Source: Streptomyces bambusae
GTDB lineage: Bacteria; Actinomycetota; Actinomycetes; Streptomycetales; Streptomycetaceae
Length of the DNA stretch: 64,000 bases
Reading direction: 5' to 3'
Assembly (NCBI RefSeq): GCF_020532645.1
Contig: NZ_JAJAUZ010000040.1
Location: 1-64,000, forward strand
A program made the position numbers and the translations under genes. Shown here piece after piece: positions 1 to 8,162 of this stretch; the first letter of the stretch is position 1; each line of letters starts with the position of its first letter. The notes beneath the pieces were generated by a model, which searched no databases, had not been told where the DNA came from, and was given only the letters and a program-made list of their open reading frames with translations.

Positions 1-67
1 GGGTCTGTCGGTGACAGGTGTCCGGCTCAAGCGGCTCGGGCTACGTTAGGCGTCCGGAAGGGGCGAG

Positions 68-709
68 TCAAGTTGAGCGGCGGCGCGGTGCATGGGCCCG
101 GTACGGGCTGACGGTGGGGTCGTCGGCCTGCCAGAAACGCCAGGGATGGTGGGCTCCGGCGCCGCCCACTCCGGTGCGCGGGCCGGAGCGCACCAGGTCG
201 GCGGGGACGGCCTCGCCCCTCAGTACGGAAAGAGGGGAATCGGCGCCGGCGCACACGTCGGTGCCGTCGAGGGTCCTGTCGATGCCGAGGGCGGTGGCCA
301 GCCGGGCCGGGCCTTTGGCGAGTTCCCGGTCGCTTCTGGCTGAAAGCCGACGTTTGCGCGCCAGCTCGGCACCCTCGGTGATCTCGCCCGCACGGAGCAG
401 CACACCGCTCGCGCTGTCCTCGGGGCCGCACACCAGGTTCACGCTGAACCACATGCCGTAGATGAAGTAGACGTACGCGTGCCCGGGCGGGCCGAACATC
501 GAGGCGTTGCGGGCCGTGCGGCCGCGGTAGGCGTGGGAGCCGGGGTCGGCCTCGCCCTCGTACGCCTCGACCTCGGTGATGCGCAGTGCGATCGGGCCGT
601 CCTCGGTGCGGCGGACCAGGGTGCGGCCCAGGAGGTCCGGCGCCACAGTGAGGACCGGCCGGTCGAAGAAGCTGCGGGGCAGGGGCGTACGGTCGGGGCG
701 CGCGCTCAT
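68..709 (-). CDS. mpg: DNA-3-methyladenine glycosylase (AAG/MPG family)
   Basis: Base-excision repair enzyme that removes alkylated purines such as 3-methyladenine from DNA in the cytoplasm. The 213-residue product has the usual length and order of the AAG family: an early FFDRPVLTVAPDLLGR segment, the catalytic-loop ITEVEAY-GEADPGSHA with the conserved glutamate, the RNASMFGPPGHAYVYFIYGM block, and LAKGPARLATALGI near residue 130. The ATG start sits 96 bases from the divergent Spo0M gene. It stands alone on its strand here. Family assignment is secure from these blocks; substrate range cannot be read from sequence. Confidence 0.93.
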   Translation of the reverse strand: MSARPDRTPLPRSFFDRPVLTVAPDLLGRTLVRRTEDGPIALRITEVEAYEGEADPGSHAYRGRTARNASMFGPPGHAYVYFIYGMWFSVNLVCGPEDSASGVLLRAGEITEGAELARKRRLSARSDRELAKGPARLATALGIDRTLDGTDVCAGADSPLSVLRGEAVPADLVRSGPRTGVGGAGAHHPWRFWQADDPTVSPYRAHAPRRRST

Positions 710-804
710 CCGTCCGAGCGTAGTGGAATCGGTGCCCGGGGAACCGGGCCCTAAGGTTCCGCGTTTGTAGAGGTCAGGTTCTTACGTGAAGGGAAGACTG
801 ACGC

Positions 805-1587
805 ATGGGGTTCAAGAAGCTGTTCGCGAGCCTGGGTGCCGGCGGCGCCTCGGTGGACACGATCATCACCGAGCCGAACGTGGTGCCGGGCGGCATCGTC
901 CAGGGCGAGGTCCGCATCCAGGGCGGCAGCGTCGAGCAGCAGATCGAGGGACTGTCGGTCGGGCTGCAGGCGCGGGTCGAGGTGGAGAGCGGTGACCAGG
1001 AGGTCAAGCAGGACGTCGTCTTCTCGAAGCAGCGGCTCGGCGGCGCCTTCAAGGTGCAGCCCGGTGCGGTGCACGTCGTGCCCTTCGGTCTGGAGATCCC
1101 GTGGGAGACCCCGGTGACCCACTTCCAGGGCCACCACCTGCACGGCATGAACATCGGCGTGAGCACCGAGCTGGAGATCGCGCGTGCGGTGGACGCGGGC
1201 GACCTGGACCCGATCAACGTGCACCCGCTGCCGGCGCAGCAGGCGATCCTCGACGCGTTCGGCCAGCTCGGCTTCCGGTTCCGGAGCGCGGACATGGAGC
1301 GCGGGCACATCCGCGGCACCCGGCAGACCCTGCCCTTCTACCAGGAGATCGAGTTCCTGCCGCCGCAGCAGTACCACGGCCTCAACCAGGTCGAGCTGAC
1401 CTTCATCGCCGACGGCAACGAGATGGACGTCGTGCTGGAGATGGACAAGAAGCCGGGTCTGTTCAGCGAGGGCAGCGACACGTACCGCTGCTTCAAGGTG
1501 GGGCTGCACGCGTACCAGAGCACGAACTGGTCGGCCTACCTCAACGAGTGGATCGCGTCCGTCGGCTCGAAGCGCAACTGGTTCTAG
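805..1587 (+). CDS. spo0M: Spo0M-type sporulation-control protein
   Basis: Arrestin-like protein of the SpoOM family (260 residues). It begins with the typical MGFKKLFASLGAGGASVDT block and carries beta-strand-rich arrestin-like halves; the middle part contains FGQLGFRFRSADMERGHI. In Bacillus, Spo0M modulates sporulation signalling; in Streptomyces its role is poorly defined, so a developmental function is inference from the family. The ATG is preceded by AAGGGA at 789-794, ten bases upstream. The next gene starts 9 bases after its stop, so the two are probably co-transcribed. Confidence 0.9.
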   Translation: MGFKKLFASLGAGGASVDTIITEPNVVPGGIVQGEVRIQGGSVEQQIEGLSVGLQARVEVESGDQEVKQDVVFSKQRLGGAFKVQPGAVHVVPFGLEIPWETPVTHFQGHHLHGMNIGVSTELEIARAVDAGDLDPINVHPLPAQQAILDAFGQLGFRFRSADMERGHIRGTRQTLPFYQEIEFLPPQQYHGLNQVELTFIADGNEMDVVLEMDKKPGLFSEGSDTYRCFKVGLHAYQSTNWSAYLNEWIASVGSKRNWF

Positions 1588-1596
1588 GGAGGGCAC

Positions 1597-2133
1597 GTGT
1601 CGCAGACCAACCGTCCGCCGCTGCCGCACGACTTCCACCCGGAGGTCCCGTCCTTCGGCGTGACCAGCGCGGACCTGGAGCCCGGGGCGGACCTGGGTGC
1701 CGCCCAGGTGCTGGCCGGCGGGAACGTCTCCCCGCAGCTGCGCTGGGAGGGGTTCCCCGAGGGGACCAAGAGCTTCGCCGTGACCTGCTTCGACCCGGAC
1801 GCCCCGACGGGCAGCGGGTTCTGGCACTGGGTGCTGTTCGACCTGCCGGTCTCGGTGACCGAGCTGCCGGCGGGTGCGGGCAGCGGTGCGTTCGAGGGCC
1901 TGCCGGCGGGTGCCGTGCAGGTGCGCAACGACTACGGCTCGAAGGACTTCGGCGGCGCGGCTCCCCCGGCCGGGGAACGGCACCGCTACGTGTTCACCGT
2001 CTATGCGGTGGACCAGGAGAAGCTGGGCCCCGATGCAGACGCCTCTCCCGCAGTCGTCGGATTCAACCTGCGCTTCCACACGCTCGGGCGTGCGCACCTG
2101 ATCGGTGAGTACGAGGCCCCTTCGGGGGATTGA
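1597..2133 (+). CDS. PEBP-like protein (YbhB/YbcL, Raf-kinase-inhibitor-like)
   Basis: 178-residue cytoplasmic protein of the phosphatidylethanolamine-binding-protein family. The family signature is visible: GGNVSPQLRWEGFPEGTKSFAV (residues about 40-60), then CFDPDAPTGSGFWHWVLFDLP, and DYGSKDFGGAAPP followed by HRYVFTVYAVD. Bacterial members bind small anionic ligands, but no defined substrate is known. A GTG start is chosen because AGGGAGGG lies just upstream at 1586-1593. It follows spo0M by 9 bases and the pair ends in a strong terminator. Confidence 0.92.
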   Translation: MSQTNRPPLPHDFHPEVPSFGVTSADLEPGADLGAAQVLAGGNVSPQLRWEGFPEGTKSFAVTCFDPDAPTGSGFWHWVLFDLPVSVTELPAGAGSGAFEGLPAGAVQVRNDYGSKDFGGAAPPAGERHRYVFTVYAVDQEKLGPDADASPAVVGFNLRFHTLGRAHLIGEYEAPSGD

Positions 2134-2161
2134 GCGCGGAGTTGATCGTTCGCCGGCCGTT

Positions 2162-2204
2162 TGCCCGGTCCTGGTCTAAAGGTGACCGGGACCGGGCATT
2201 TTTA
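2162..2204 (+). terminator. Intrinsic terminator after spo0M-PEBP pair
   Basis: A 15-bp stem (2162-2176 with 2184-2198, one G-U pair), a 7-base loop and a following run of T residues (2199-2203). This is the most classical rho-independent terminator in the window and lies 29 bases after the stop codon of the PEBP gene. Confidence 0.85.
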
Positions 2205-2295
2205 ATGCGTTGTCCCGCGTGGCGCGCGCGGCCAGAGTGGTTGCGGGCCCTGCCGCCAGGGTGGTCGCGGGGCCTGCGCACGGGAGGTGGGCGAG

Positions 2296-2799
2296 ATGCG
2301 GGACACGCTGGTGCTGAATGCGAGCTTCGAGCCGCTGTCGACGGTGTCGATGAACCGGGCCGTGGTCCTGGTGCTCCAGGACAAGGCCGTGGTGGAACAG
2401 TCCCACCCCGAACTGCGGGTGCGTGCGGCCGCGGTCGATCTGCCCGTGCCCCGAGTGATCCGGCTCTGCAGGTACGTACGGGTGCCCTTCCGAAGACACG
2501 CCCCGTGGTCGCGGCGGGGGGTGCTGGCGCGGGACCAGCACAGGTGCGCCTACTGCGGGCGCCGGGCGACGACGGTGGACCACGTGCTGCCGAAGTCGCA
2601 GGGCGGCGGGGACACGTGGCTGAACACGGTGGCCTCGTGCGCGGAGGACAACCACCGCAAAGCGGCGCGGACTCCGGAGGAGGCCGGGATGCCGCTGCTG
2701 CGCGAGCCGTTCGTGCCGTCACCGCAGGATGCGATGCTGCTGGCGCTGGGCTCCGGCCGGCGGGGGACGCTGCCGGACTGGCTGGCGCAGTCGGCGTGA
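2296..2799 (+). CDS. HNH endonuclease
   Basis: Small HNH-type nuclease domain protein (167 residues). The zinc/metal core is CAYCGRRATTVDHVLP, with the second CxxC-like half replaced by ASCAEDNHRKA, the usual arrangement in this actinobacterial family; the catalytic histidine is in VDHVLP. Its biological target is unknown; the family is a conserved housekeeping member in actinomycetes rather than a restriction enzyme. I place the start at the ATG at 2296 because GGGAGG at 2282-2287 gives ideal spacing; an in-frame GTG at 2287 overlaps that ribosome-binding site. Confidence 0.9.
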   Translation: MRDTLVLNASFEPLSTVSMNRAVVLVLQDKAVVEQSHPELRVRAAAVDLPVPRVIRLCRYVRVPFRRHAPWSRRGVLARDQHRCAYCGRRATTVDHVLPKSQGGGDTWLNTVASCAEDNHRKAARTPEEAGMPLLREPFVPSPQDAMLLALGSGRRGTLPDWLAQSA

Positions 2800-2802
2800 G
2801 AC

Positions 2803-2829
2803 CGCGGGCGCCCCGGTGGGGCGCCCGCG
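2803..2829. terminator. Bidirectional hairpin terminator
   Basis: Twelve-base GC stem (2803-2814 with 2818-2829) with a 3-base loop, three bases after the HNH stop codon and before the convergent TauE gene end. Confidence 0.65.
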
Positions 2830-2894
2830 TCGGGTACGGCCGGTCCGGCCGGCTCGGCTGTCCGGACCGGCACGGCGTAATTCCCGTACGCCCG

Positions 2895-3671
2895 TCAGCG
2901 GACGATCAGCTGGACGATCGCGATGACGCCCACCGTCACGATGACCGCGCGCAGTGCAGTGGGCGGGAGGCGTCGTCCGATTTTCGCGCCGAGCTGGCCG
3001 CCGAGGGTGGAGCCGGCCGCGATCAGGAGGACCGCGGTCCAGTCGAACTCGGCGACGAAGAGGAAGAAGACCGCGGCGATGCCGTTCACGAGGGCGGCGA
3101 CGACGTTCTTGACGGCGTTGATGCGCTGGAGGTCCTCCTGGAGCGCGAGGCCCATGAAGCCGAGGTAGAGGACGCCCTGGGCGGCGCCGAAGTAGCCGCC
3201 GTACGCACTGGCGAGCAGCATGCCGCCGAGCAGGCCGGGGCCGCCGTCGGGGTGCCGGGCCGAGGCACCGGTCTGCCGTTCGCGGGCGCGCAGGGCGCGG
3301 GCGAGCCGGGGCTGGAGGACGACGAGCACCAGCGCGAGTCCGATGAGGACGGGGACGATGGTGTCGAACGAGTCCGAGGGCAGGGTGACCAGCAGGACGG
3401 CGCCGGCGAGTCCGCCGACGAGTGAGACGAGGCCGAGGCGCAGGATGCGGCCGCGCTGGCCGGCGAGTTCCTTGCGGTAGCCGATGGCTCCGCTGATCGA
3501 ACCCGGCACCAGGCCGAGCGTGTTGGACACGTTGGCGGTGACCGGGGGCAGTCCGGTGGCGAGGAGCACCGGGAAGGTGATGAGGGTGCCGGAGCCGACG
3601 ATGGTGTTGATGGTGCCGGCTCCGACACCGGCGGTGAAGATCGCGAGCGATTCCCAGATGGACAAGGCCAT
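2895..3671 (-). CDS. Sulfite exporter TauE/SafE family membrane protein
   Basis: Integral membrane permease of about 258 residues with seven to eight hydrophobic segments and the family's two glycine-rich half-repeats (AGVGAGTINTIVGSGTLITFPVL near the N-terminus and SAYGGYFGAAQGVLYLGFMG in the middle). TauE/SafE members export sulfite, sulfonates or other organic anions; the substrate here is not deducible. The start is uncertain: I use the ATG at 3671 (MALSIWES), but an upstream GTG preceded by GGGGAGG or the ATG at 3707 are also open in frame. It is monocistronic. Confidence 0.88.
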   Translation of the reverse strand: MALSIWESLAIFTAGVGAGTINTIVGSGTLITFPVLLATGLPPVTANVSNTLGLVPGSISGAIGYRKELAGQRGRILRLGLVSLVGGLAGAVLLVTLPSDSFDTIVPVLIGLALVLVVLQPRLARALRARERQTGASARHPDGGPGLLGGMLLASAYGGYFGAAQGVLYLGFMGLALQEDLQRINAVKNVVAALVNGIAAVFFLFVAEFDWTAVLLIAAGSTLGGQLGAKIGRRLPPTALRAVIVTVGVIAIVQLIVR

Positions 3672-3749
3672 CCCTTTCACATGGGTGAGTCGCCTCCCCG
3701 CCATCAAGGTCGAGGGGCCTCACCGATCATGCAGGAGGGGGCTCGCAGC

Positions 3750-4700
3750 TCAGTCGATCGGGGGCTGCTCGCGGCGCTCGGAGGCGCCGCCGTCCTTCGT
3801 CTGGTTGAAGCCGGAACTGCCGGATCCGGGGCCGAAGTTGCCGATGGCCCCGCTCAGGCCCTTGAGGGCGTCGCCGATCTCGCTGGGGACGATCCAGAGC
3901 TTGTTGGCGTCGCCTTCGGCGATCTTCGGGAGCATCTGGAGGTACTGGTACGAGAGAAGCTTCTGGTCGGGGTCGCCGGCGTGGATGGCCTCGAAGACGG
4001 TGCGGACGGCCTGGGCCTCGCCCTCGGCGCGGAGCGCGGCGGCCTTGGCGTCACCTTCGGCACGGAGGATCGAGGACTGCTTCTCGCCTTCGGCGCGCAG
4101 GATCTCGGACTGCCGGACACCTTCGGCCTGGAGGATCGCGGCGCGCTTGTCGCGGTCGGCGCGCATCTGCTTCTCCATCGAGTCCTGGATGGAGGTCGGC
4201 GGCTCGATGGCCTTGAGCTCGACGCGGTTGACGCGGATGCCCCACTTGCCGGTGGCCTCGTCGAGGACGCCCCGGAGGGCCGCGTTGATCTCCTCGCGGG
4301 AGGTCAGGGTCCGCTCCAGGTCCATGCCACCGATGATGTTGCGGAGGGTGGTGACGGTGAGCTGCTCGATGGCCTGGATGTAGCTGGCCACCTCGTAGGT
4401 CGCGGCGCGGGCGTCGGTCACCTGGTAGTAGATGACGGTGTCGATGTTGACGACCAGGTTGTCCTGGGTGATCACCGGCTGGGGCGGGAACGGGACGACC
4501 TGTTCGCGGAGGTCGATCCGGTTGCGGATGGAGTCGATGAACGGGACCACGATGTTGAGGCCCGCGTTGAGGGTGCGGGTGTAGCGGCCGAAGCGTTCGA
4601 CGATCGCGGCGCTCGCCTGCGGGATCACCTGGATGGTTTTGACCAGCGCGATGAAGACCAGCACCACCAGAATGATCAGGACGATGATGATCGGTTGCAT
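3750..4700 (-). CDS. SPFH/Band 7 (stomatin-like) membrane protein
   Basis: 316-residue membrane-anchored protein. An N-terminal hydrophobic helix (residues 3-22) is followed by the Band 7 domain (FGRYTRTLNAGLNIVVPFID, DTVIYYQVTD, RNIIGGMDLERTLTSREEIN) and a long Ala/Glu/Arg heptad-like coiled coil (about residues 185-245). Such proteins oligomerise into membrane microdomains and often act with NfeD partners, which is exactly the upstream gene (113 bases away, same strand). Role is probably membrane organisation or protease modulation; this is family-based inference. Confidence 0.93.
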   Translation of the reverse strand: MQPIIIVLIILVVLVFIALVKTIQVIPQASAAIVERFGRYTRTLNAGLNIVVPFIDSIRNRIDLREQVVPFPPQPVITQDNLVVNIDTVIYYQVTDARAATYEVASYIQAIEQLTVTTLRNIIGGMDLERTLTSREEINAALRGVLDEATGKWGIRVNRVELKAIEPPTSIQDSMEKQMRADRDKRAAILQAEGVRQSEILRAEGEKQSSILRAEGDAKAAALRAEGEAQAVRTVFEAIHAGDPDQKLLSYQYLQMLPKIAEGDANKLWIVPSEIGDALKGLSGAIGNFGPGSGSSGFNQTKDGGASERREQPPID

Positions 4701-4813
4701 GCGGTTCCCCGTGCCCTTCTAGCTTCCTGTCCTGCGCTGTCGGGAGCGCAGCACCCCTTGTGCGGAGTCTCGCAGACCTGCGCCGGAGGGGCGCGGGATT
4801 TGGTCACATGACG

Positions 4814-5242
4814 TCACATGACGACGGCGGTCGCGCCGTCGATCTCCACGACGTCGACCTGCTGGCCGGGTTCGAAACTGGTGTCCGCATCGAGGGTGCG
4901 GGCGGACCAGATCTCGCCGGCGAGCTTGATCCGGCCGCCGCTGCCGTCGACGCGTTCCAGGACGACGGCGCTGCGGCCGCGCAACGCGTCGACTCCGCTG
5001 GCGAATTGGGGCCGCTGGTTGCGGTGCCGGTTGGCGATGGGGCGTACGACGGCGATGAGCGCCACCGACACCACGACGAAGACGAGGACTTGGGTGACCA
5101 CGCCGCCGCCGAGTGCGGCGGTGATCGCCGCGGTGACGGCGCCCGCCGAGAACATGCCGAACTCCGGCATGGCGGTCAGGACGAGCGGGATGCCCAGTCC
5201 GACCGCGCCGATGAGCCACCACACCCACGCGTCGATGTCCAC
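4814..5242 (-). CDS. NfeD family protein
   Basis: 142-residue protein with three N-terminal transmembrane segments (residues about 5-75) and a C-terminal OB-fold NfeD domain beginning near ALRGRSAVVLERVD and ending GQQVDVVEIDGATAVVM. NfeD proteins pair with SPFH/stomatin proteins, and here the SPFH gene follows on the same strand, so they are likely one operon. Short NfeD form: no ClpP-like protease domain is present. Confidence 0.9.
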   Translation of the reverse strand: MDIDAWVWWLIGAVGLGIPLVLTAMPEFGMFSAGAVTAAITAALGGGVVTQVLVFVVVSVALIAVVRPIANRHRNQRPQFASGVDALRGRSAVVLERVDGSGGRIKLAGEIWSARTLDADTSFEPGQQVDVVEIDGATAVVM

Positions 5243-5295
5243 GTGGTCATGGTAGGTCGGCCGGGCGCGGTCCGGACAGGGTGCGTGCCCGCGGA

Positions 5296-6090
5296 TCAGC
5301 GCAGGGGCAGGCCCTGGGCGGTCCAGCGGTCGTGGTCCGTGCGCTCGACGACGAGCGGCAGGCCGAAGCAGACCGAGAGGTTCCGGGAGGTGAGTTCGAG
5401 GTCGATCGGGCCGGCGGTGACGACCTTGCCCTGGCGGATCATGAGGACGTGGGTGAAGCCGGGGGCGATCTCCTCGACGTGGTGCGTGACCATGACCATG
5501 GAGGGGGCGAGCGGGTCGCGGGCGAGCCGGCCGAGGCGGCGGACGAGGTCCTCGCGGCCGCCGAGGTCGAGGCCGGCGGCGGGCTCGTCGAGGAGCAGCA
5601 GCTCGGGGTCGGTCATCAGGGCGCGGGCGATCAGGGTGCGCTTGCGCTCGCCCTCGGAGAGGGTGCCGAACTTCCGGTCGAGGTACTCGGTCATGCCGAG
5701 GCGGTCGAGGAAGGCGCGGGCCCGCTGCTCGTCGACGTCCTCGTACTCCTCGTGCCAGCCGGCGGTCATGCCGTAGGCGGCGGTGAGGACGGTCTGGAGG
5801 ACGGTCTGGCGCTTGGGCAGCTTGTCGGCCATCGCGATGCCGGCGATGCCGATGCGGGGGCGCAGCTCGAACACGTCGACCTTGCCGAGGGTGCTTCCGA
5901 GGATGGTGGCGGTGCCCTTGGTGGGGAAGAGGTAGCTGGAGGCGATGTTGAGCAGGGTGGTCTTGCCGGCACCGTTCGGGCCGAGGATCACCCAGCGCTC
6001 CCCCTCCTTGACCGACCAGTCGACCTGGTCCACCAGAGCCCGGCCCTCGCGGACCACGGATACGTCCTCAAGCTCCAGCACATCGCTCAT
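5296..6090 (-). CDS. ABC transporter ATP-binding protein
   Basis: Single ABC ATPase domain (264 residues from the chosen ATG). Walker A is GPNGAGKTT, the Q-loop region is short, the signature is atypical (LSEGERKR rather than LSGGQ), and Walker B is ELLLLDEPAAGLD, followed by the H-loop THHVEEI. No permease gene is adjacent, so it may be an orphan or non-transport ATPase; similar solo ATPases (ModF/YlmA-like) are conserved in actinomycetes. In-frame ATGs at 6108 and 6126 could extend it; I chose MSDVLELED as the conserved beginning. Confidence 0.88.
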   Translation of the reverse strand: MSDVLELEDVSVVREGRALVDQVDWSVKEGERWVILGPNGAGKTTLLNIASSYLFPTKGTATILGSTLGKVDVFELRPRIGIAGIAMADKLPKRQTVLQTVLTAAYGMTAGWHEEYEDVDEQRARAFLDRLGMTEYLDRKFGTLSEGERKRTLIARALMTDPELLLLDEPAAGLDLGGREDLVRRLGRLARDPLAPSMVMVTHHVEEIAPGFTHVLMIRQGKVVTAGPIDLELTSRNLSVCFGLPLVVERTDHDRWTAQGLPLR

Positions 6091-6224
6091 GAGCGCGTTG
6101 TCTCCCATTGCAGTCTTGGATGTCACAGTGCGCCTGTGGGCGCAGCCCCAGAGGAAAACCTACGCCACTCGGGGCGGCGGTCGCGGACGAGGTCGGCGGG
6201 TGGGGCGGTCCGTAGGCTGGGGCC

Positions 6225-7019
6225 ATGCTTTCGGAACCACGTTCAGGGCGGCTGGCCGCCTGGGGTAATGCGTTGTTGGCGGGTCTGGTGTCGCCGGACG
6301 AGGCGGTCGTGGCGGTGGTGGGCGGGGACGCCGTGCACCGGGTCACGGGGCTGCCCGGAGAGTCGGGTCCGGTGGGGCTGACGCTCGCGCTGGGGCGGCT
6401 GCGGGCGCTGGGGGTGTCGGGGCTGCGGGTGGCGCTGCCGGCGCCGGGGCATCCGCTGGGGCTGAGCGGGCCGCCGGAGTTCAATGCGCGGGCGCTGGAG
6501 GCCGAGGAGGCCGTGGTGTGCACGGGGGCCGCGCTGGGGCTCGTACCGGAGGTGACGGAGGCCGGGCCGGCGGGGGACGTGCACGTGGAGGTGGTCTGGC
6601 ACTGCCTGCCGGTGCGGGAGGCACCGCCGGCGGACGTGCCGTCGCTGGGTGAGGCGGAGCGGGAGCTGGCGGAGGGGCTGCGGGAGGCGACGCGGGTGCT
6701 GACGCGGCTGGACGTGGCCGGTTCCGGTCCGGTGGCGGAGGCGGCGATCGACGCGTACCGGGCGCGGGCGGAATCGGGAGGGCCGGAGGTGCTGGCGCCG
6801 GGGTATCCGCCGCGGGCGGTGCGGGTGCTGGAGCTGGCGCAGCGGGTCGGGCTGATGGTGGAGCTGGCGGCGGGCACCGGGCACGGGGGTGCGGTGGCGG
6901 CGTCGGAGATGGCGGCGCGGGCGGAGGCACTGCGGCCGGTGGAGCGGGTGGCGCGGCGGGCGCAGGTCGCCGCGTACAACGCGTACGTGGAGGAGCGGGA
7001 GCGCGAGCGGGGGCGGTAG
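6225..7019 (+). CDS. Conserved hypothetical protein, streptomycete type
   Basis: 264-residue soluble, Ala/Leu/Glu-rich protein that I cannot assign to a functional family. No signal peptide or membrane segment is visible. The N-terminal half (VVAVVGGDAVHRVTGLPGE, LRALGVSGLRVALPAPGHPLGL) looks like an alpha/beta domain and the C-terminal third is helical (EMAARAEALRPVERVARRAQ). The start is ATG at 6225, divergent from the ABC ATPase gene. It ends at a shared terminator facing chpE. It appears to be a regular coding gene with strong third-position GC. Confidence 0.75.
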   Translation: MLSEPRSGRLAAWGNALLAGLVSPDEAVVAVVGGDAVHRVTGLPGESGPVGLTLALGRLRALGVSGLRVALPAPGHPLGLSGPPEFNARALEAEEAVVCTGAALGLVPEVTEAGPAGDVHVEVVWHCLPVREAPPADVPSLGEAERELAEGLREATRVLTRLDVAGSGPVAEAAIDAYRARAESGGPEVLAPGYPPRAVRVLELAQRVGLMVELAAGTGHGGAVAASEMAARAEALRPVERVARRAQVAAYNAYVEERERERGR

Positions 7020-7037
7020 GGGGGCCGGGTGCGCCGC

Positions 7038-7072
7038 GGCCCCGCTTCCGGGGAGAGGGAGGAAGCGGGGCC
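7038..7072. terminator. Bidirectional terminator between hypothetical gene and chpE
   Basis: Perfect 12-bp inverted repeat (GGCCCCGCTTCC at 7038-7049 and its complement at 7061-7072) with an 11-base loop, lying between two convergent genes. Confidence 0.7.
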
Positions 7073-7090
7073 GGGGCGGTCCGGGGTGGG

Positions 7091-7336
7091 TCAGTGGTTG
7101 AGACCCGTGTTGCCGAAGGCCGGGTTCAGCAGGCCGATGACGGTGACGGCGTTGCCGACGACGTTGACCGGGACGTGGACCGGGGCCTGGACGAGGTTCC
7201 CGGAGGCCACGCCGGGCGAGTGCAGGGCCTCGCCGTTCGCCTGCGCGCCCCCGTGCGCGGACGAGACACCGGCGCCGGCGGCGACCAGGCCTCCGGCGAT
7301 CATGGTGACGGCGGCGGCCTTCTTGAAGTTCTTCAC
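7091..7336 (-). CDS. chpE: Short chaplin, ChpE-like, cysteine-free
   Basis: Secreted hydrophobic amyloid-forming surface protein that coats aerial hyphae and spores. The 81-residue product has a signal peptide (VKNFKKAAAVTMIAGG, cleavage after SSAHG region) followed by one chaplin domain: SPGVASGNLVQAPVHVPVNV, VGNAVTVIGLLNPAFGN. The two cysteines found in most chaplins are absent, as is known for ChpE. The GTG start is supported by GGAGGA seven bases upstream; longer open frame upstream is not coding. Next to a two-component system on the same strand, as I recall for S. coelicolor. Confidence 0.93.
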   Translation of the reverse strand: MKNFKKAAAVTMIAGGLVAAGAGVSSAHGGAQANGEALHSPGVASGNLVQAPVHVPVNVVGNAVTVIGLLNPAFGNTGLNH

Positions 7337-7477
7337 GTTCGGGTCCTCCAGTGGGTCGCTGCGGCGGGACGCCGCAGCACGCCCTGGAGAACGGGCGGCC
7401 GGCCGGTCGGGTTGCGCCATGTGGGCTACATACACCCGACGGTATGAACCTCATTCCGGACCGTTGCCGTCCGCAGG

Positions 7478-7505
7478 GCCGCTCCGGGACGGGGTCCGGA
7501 GCGGC
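7478..7505 (-). terminator. Terminator of the two-component operon
   Basis: Ten-base perfect stem (GCCGCTCCGG at 7478-7487 with 7496-7505), 8-base loop, directly after the response-regulator stop codon at 7509. Confidence 0.65.
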
Positions 7506-7508
7506 GTA

Positions 7509-8162
7509 TCAGCCGGTCAGGCCGTTGCGCACGGCCCACAGGGCGGCCTGGGTGCGGTCGGCGAGGTCGAGCTTCATCAGGATGTTCGAGACGTGGGTCT
7601 TGACCGTCTTCTCGGACAGGACGAGTGCGCGGGCGATCTCCCGGTTGGAGCGGCCGTCGGCGATCAGCCCGAGCACTTCGCGCTCGCGTTCGGTGAGGGT
7701 GCTGCTGCGGCCGGGCGCGGGGGCCTGTTCCTCCTGGGAGAGCAGGGCCTCGGCGACTTCGGGCTGGAGCAGGACGTGTCCGGCGTGGACGGAGCGGATG
7801 GCGCCGGCGAGGGCGTCGGGGTCGATGTCCTTGTAGACGTAGCCGGCGGCGCCCGCGCGCAGGGCGGGGACGACGGTGCGCTGCTCGGTGAAGCTGGTGA
7901 CGATGAGGACGCGGGCCGGGTTGGCCAGCTCGCGGAGCCGGCGCAGGGCCTCGATGCCGTCGGTGCCGGGCATCTTGATGTCCATGAGGACCACGTCGGG
8001 GCGCAGCTCCTCGGTGGCGGCGATGCCGGCCTCGCCGTCGGCGGCCTCCCCGACCACTTCTATGTCGTCCTGTACTTCCAGGAAGGTGCGCAGGCCGCGG
8101 CGGACCACCTGGTGGTCGTCGACGAGGAGTACGCGGATCTTCGGGGTGCGGGTCTCAGCCAC
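7509..8162 (-). CDS. Response regulator, NarL/FixJ (LuxR) family
   Basis: 217-residue DNA-binding regulator. Receiver domain occupies residues 9-125 with phosphoacceptor Asp61 (VLMDIKMPGTDG), acidic pair at 15-16 (VDDH) and the Thr/Ser and Lys positions (IVTSFTE, VYKDI). The C-terminal LuxR helix-turn-helix (residues about 150-210) contains LTEREREVLGLIADGRSNREIA. It starts with GTG overlapping the end of the kinase gene by 8 bases, so the two are translationally coupled. Targets unknown; adjacency to chpE is conserved from memory but a regulatory link is only a guess. Confidence 0.95.
   Translation of the reverse strand: MAETRTPKIRVLLVDDHQVVRRGLRTFLEVQDDIEVVGEAADGEAGIAATEELRPDVVLMDIKMPGTDGIEALRRLRELANPARVLIVTSFTEQRTVVPALRAGAAGYVYKDIDPDALAGAIRSVHAGHVLLQPEVAEALLSQEEQAPAPGRSSTLTEREREVLGLIADGRSNREIARALVLSEKTVKTHVSNILMKLDLADRTQAALWAVRNGLTG

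Noticed and set aside
751..2097. 448-residue open frame on the minus strand opposite Spo0M and PEBP genes
   Set aside because: Shadow frame caused by high GC content; His/Arg/Gly-rich without any domain, while the plus strand encodes two recognised proteins.
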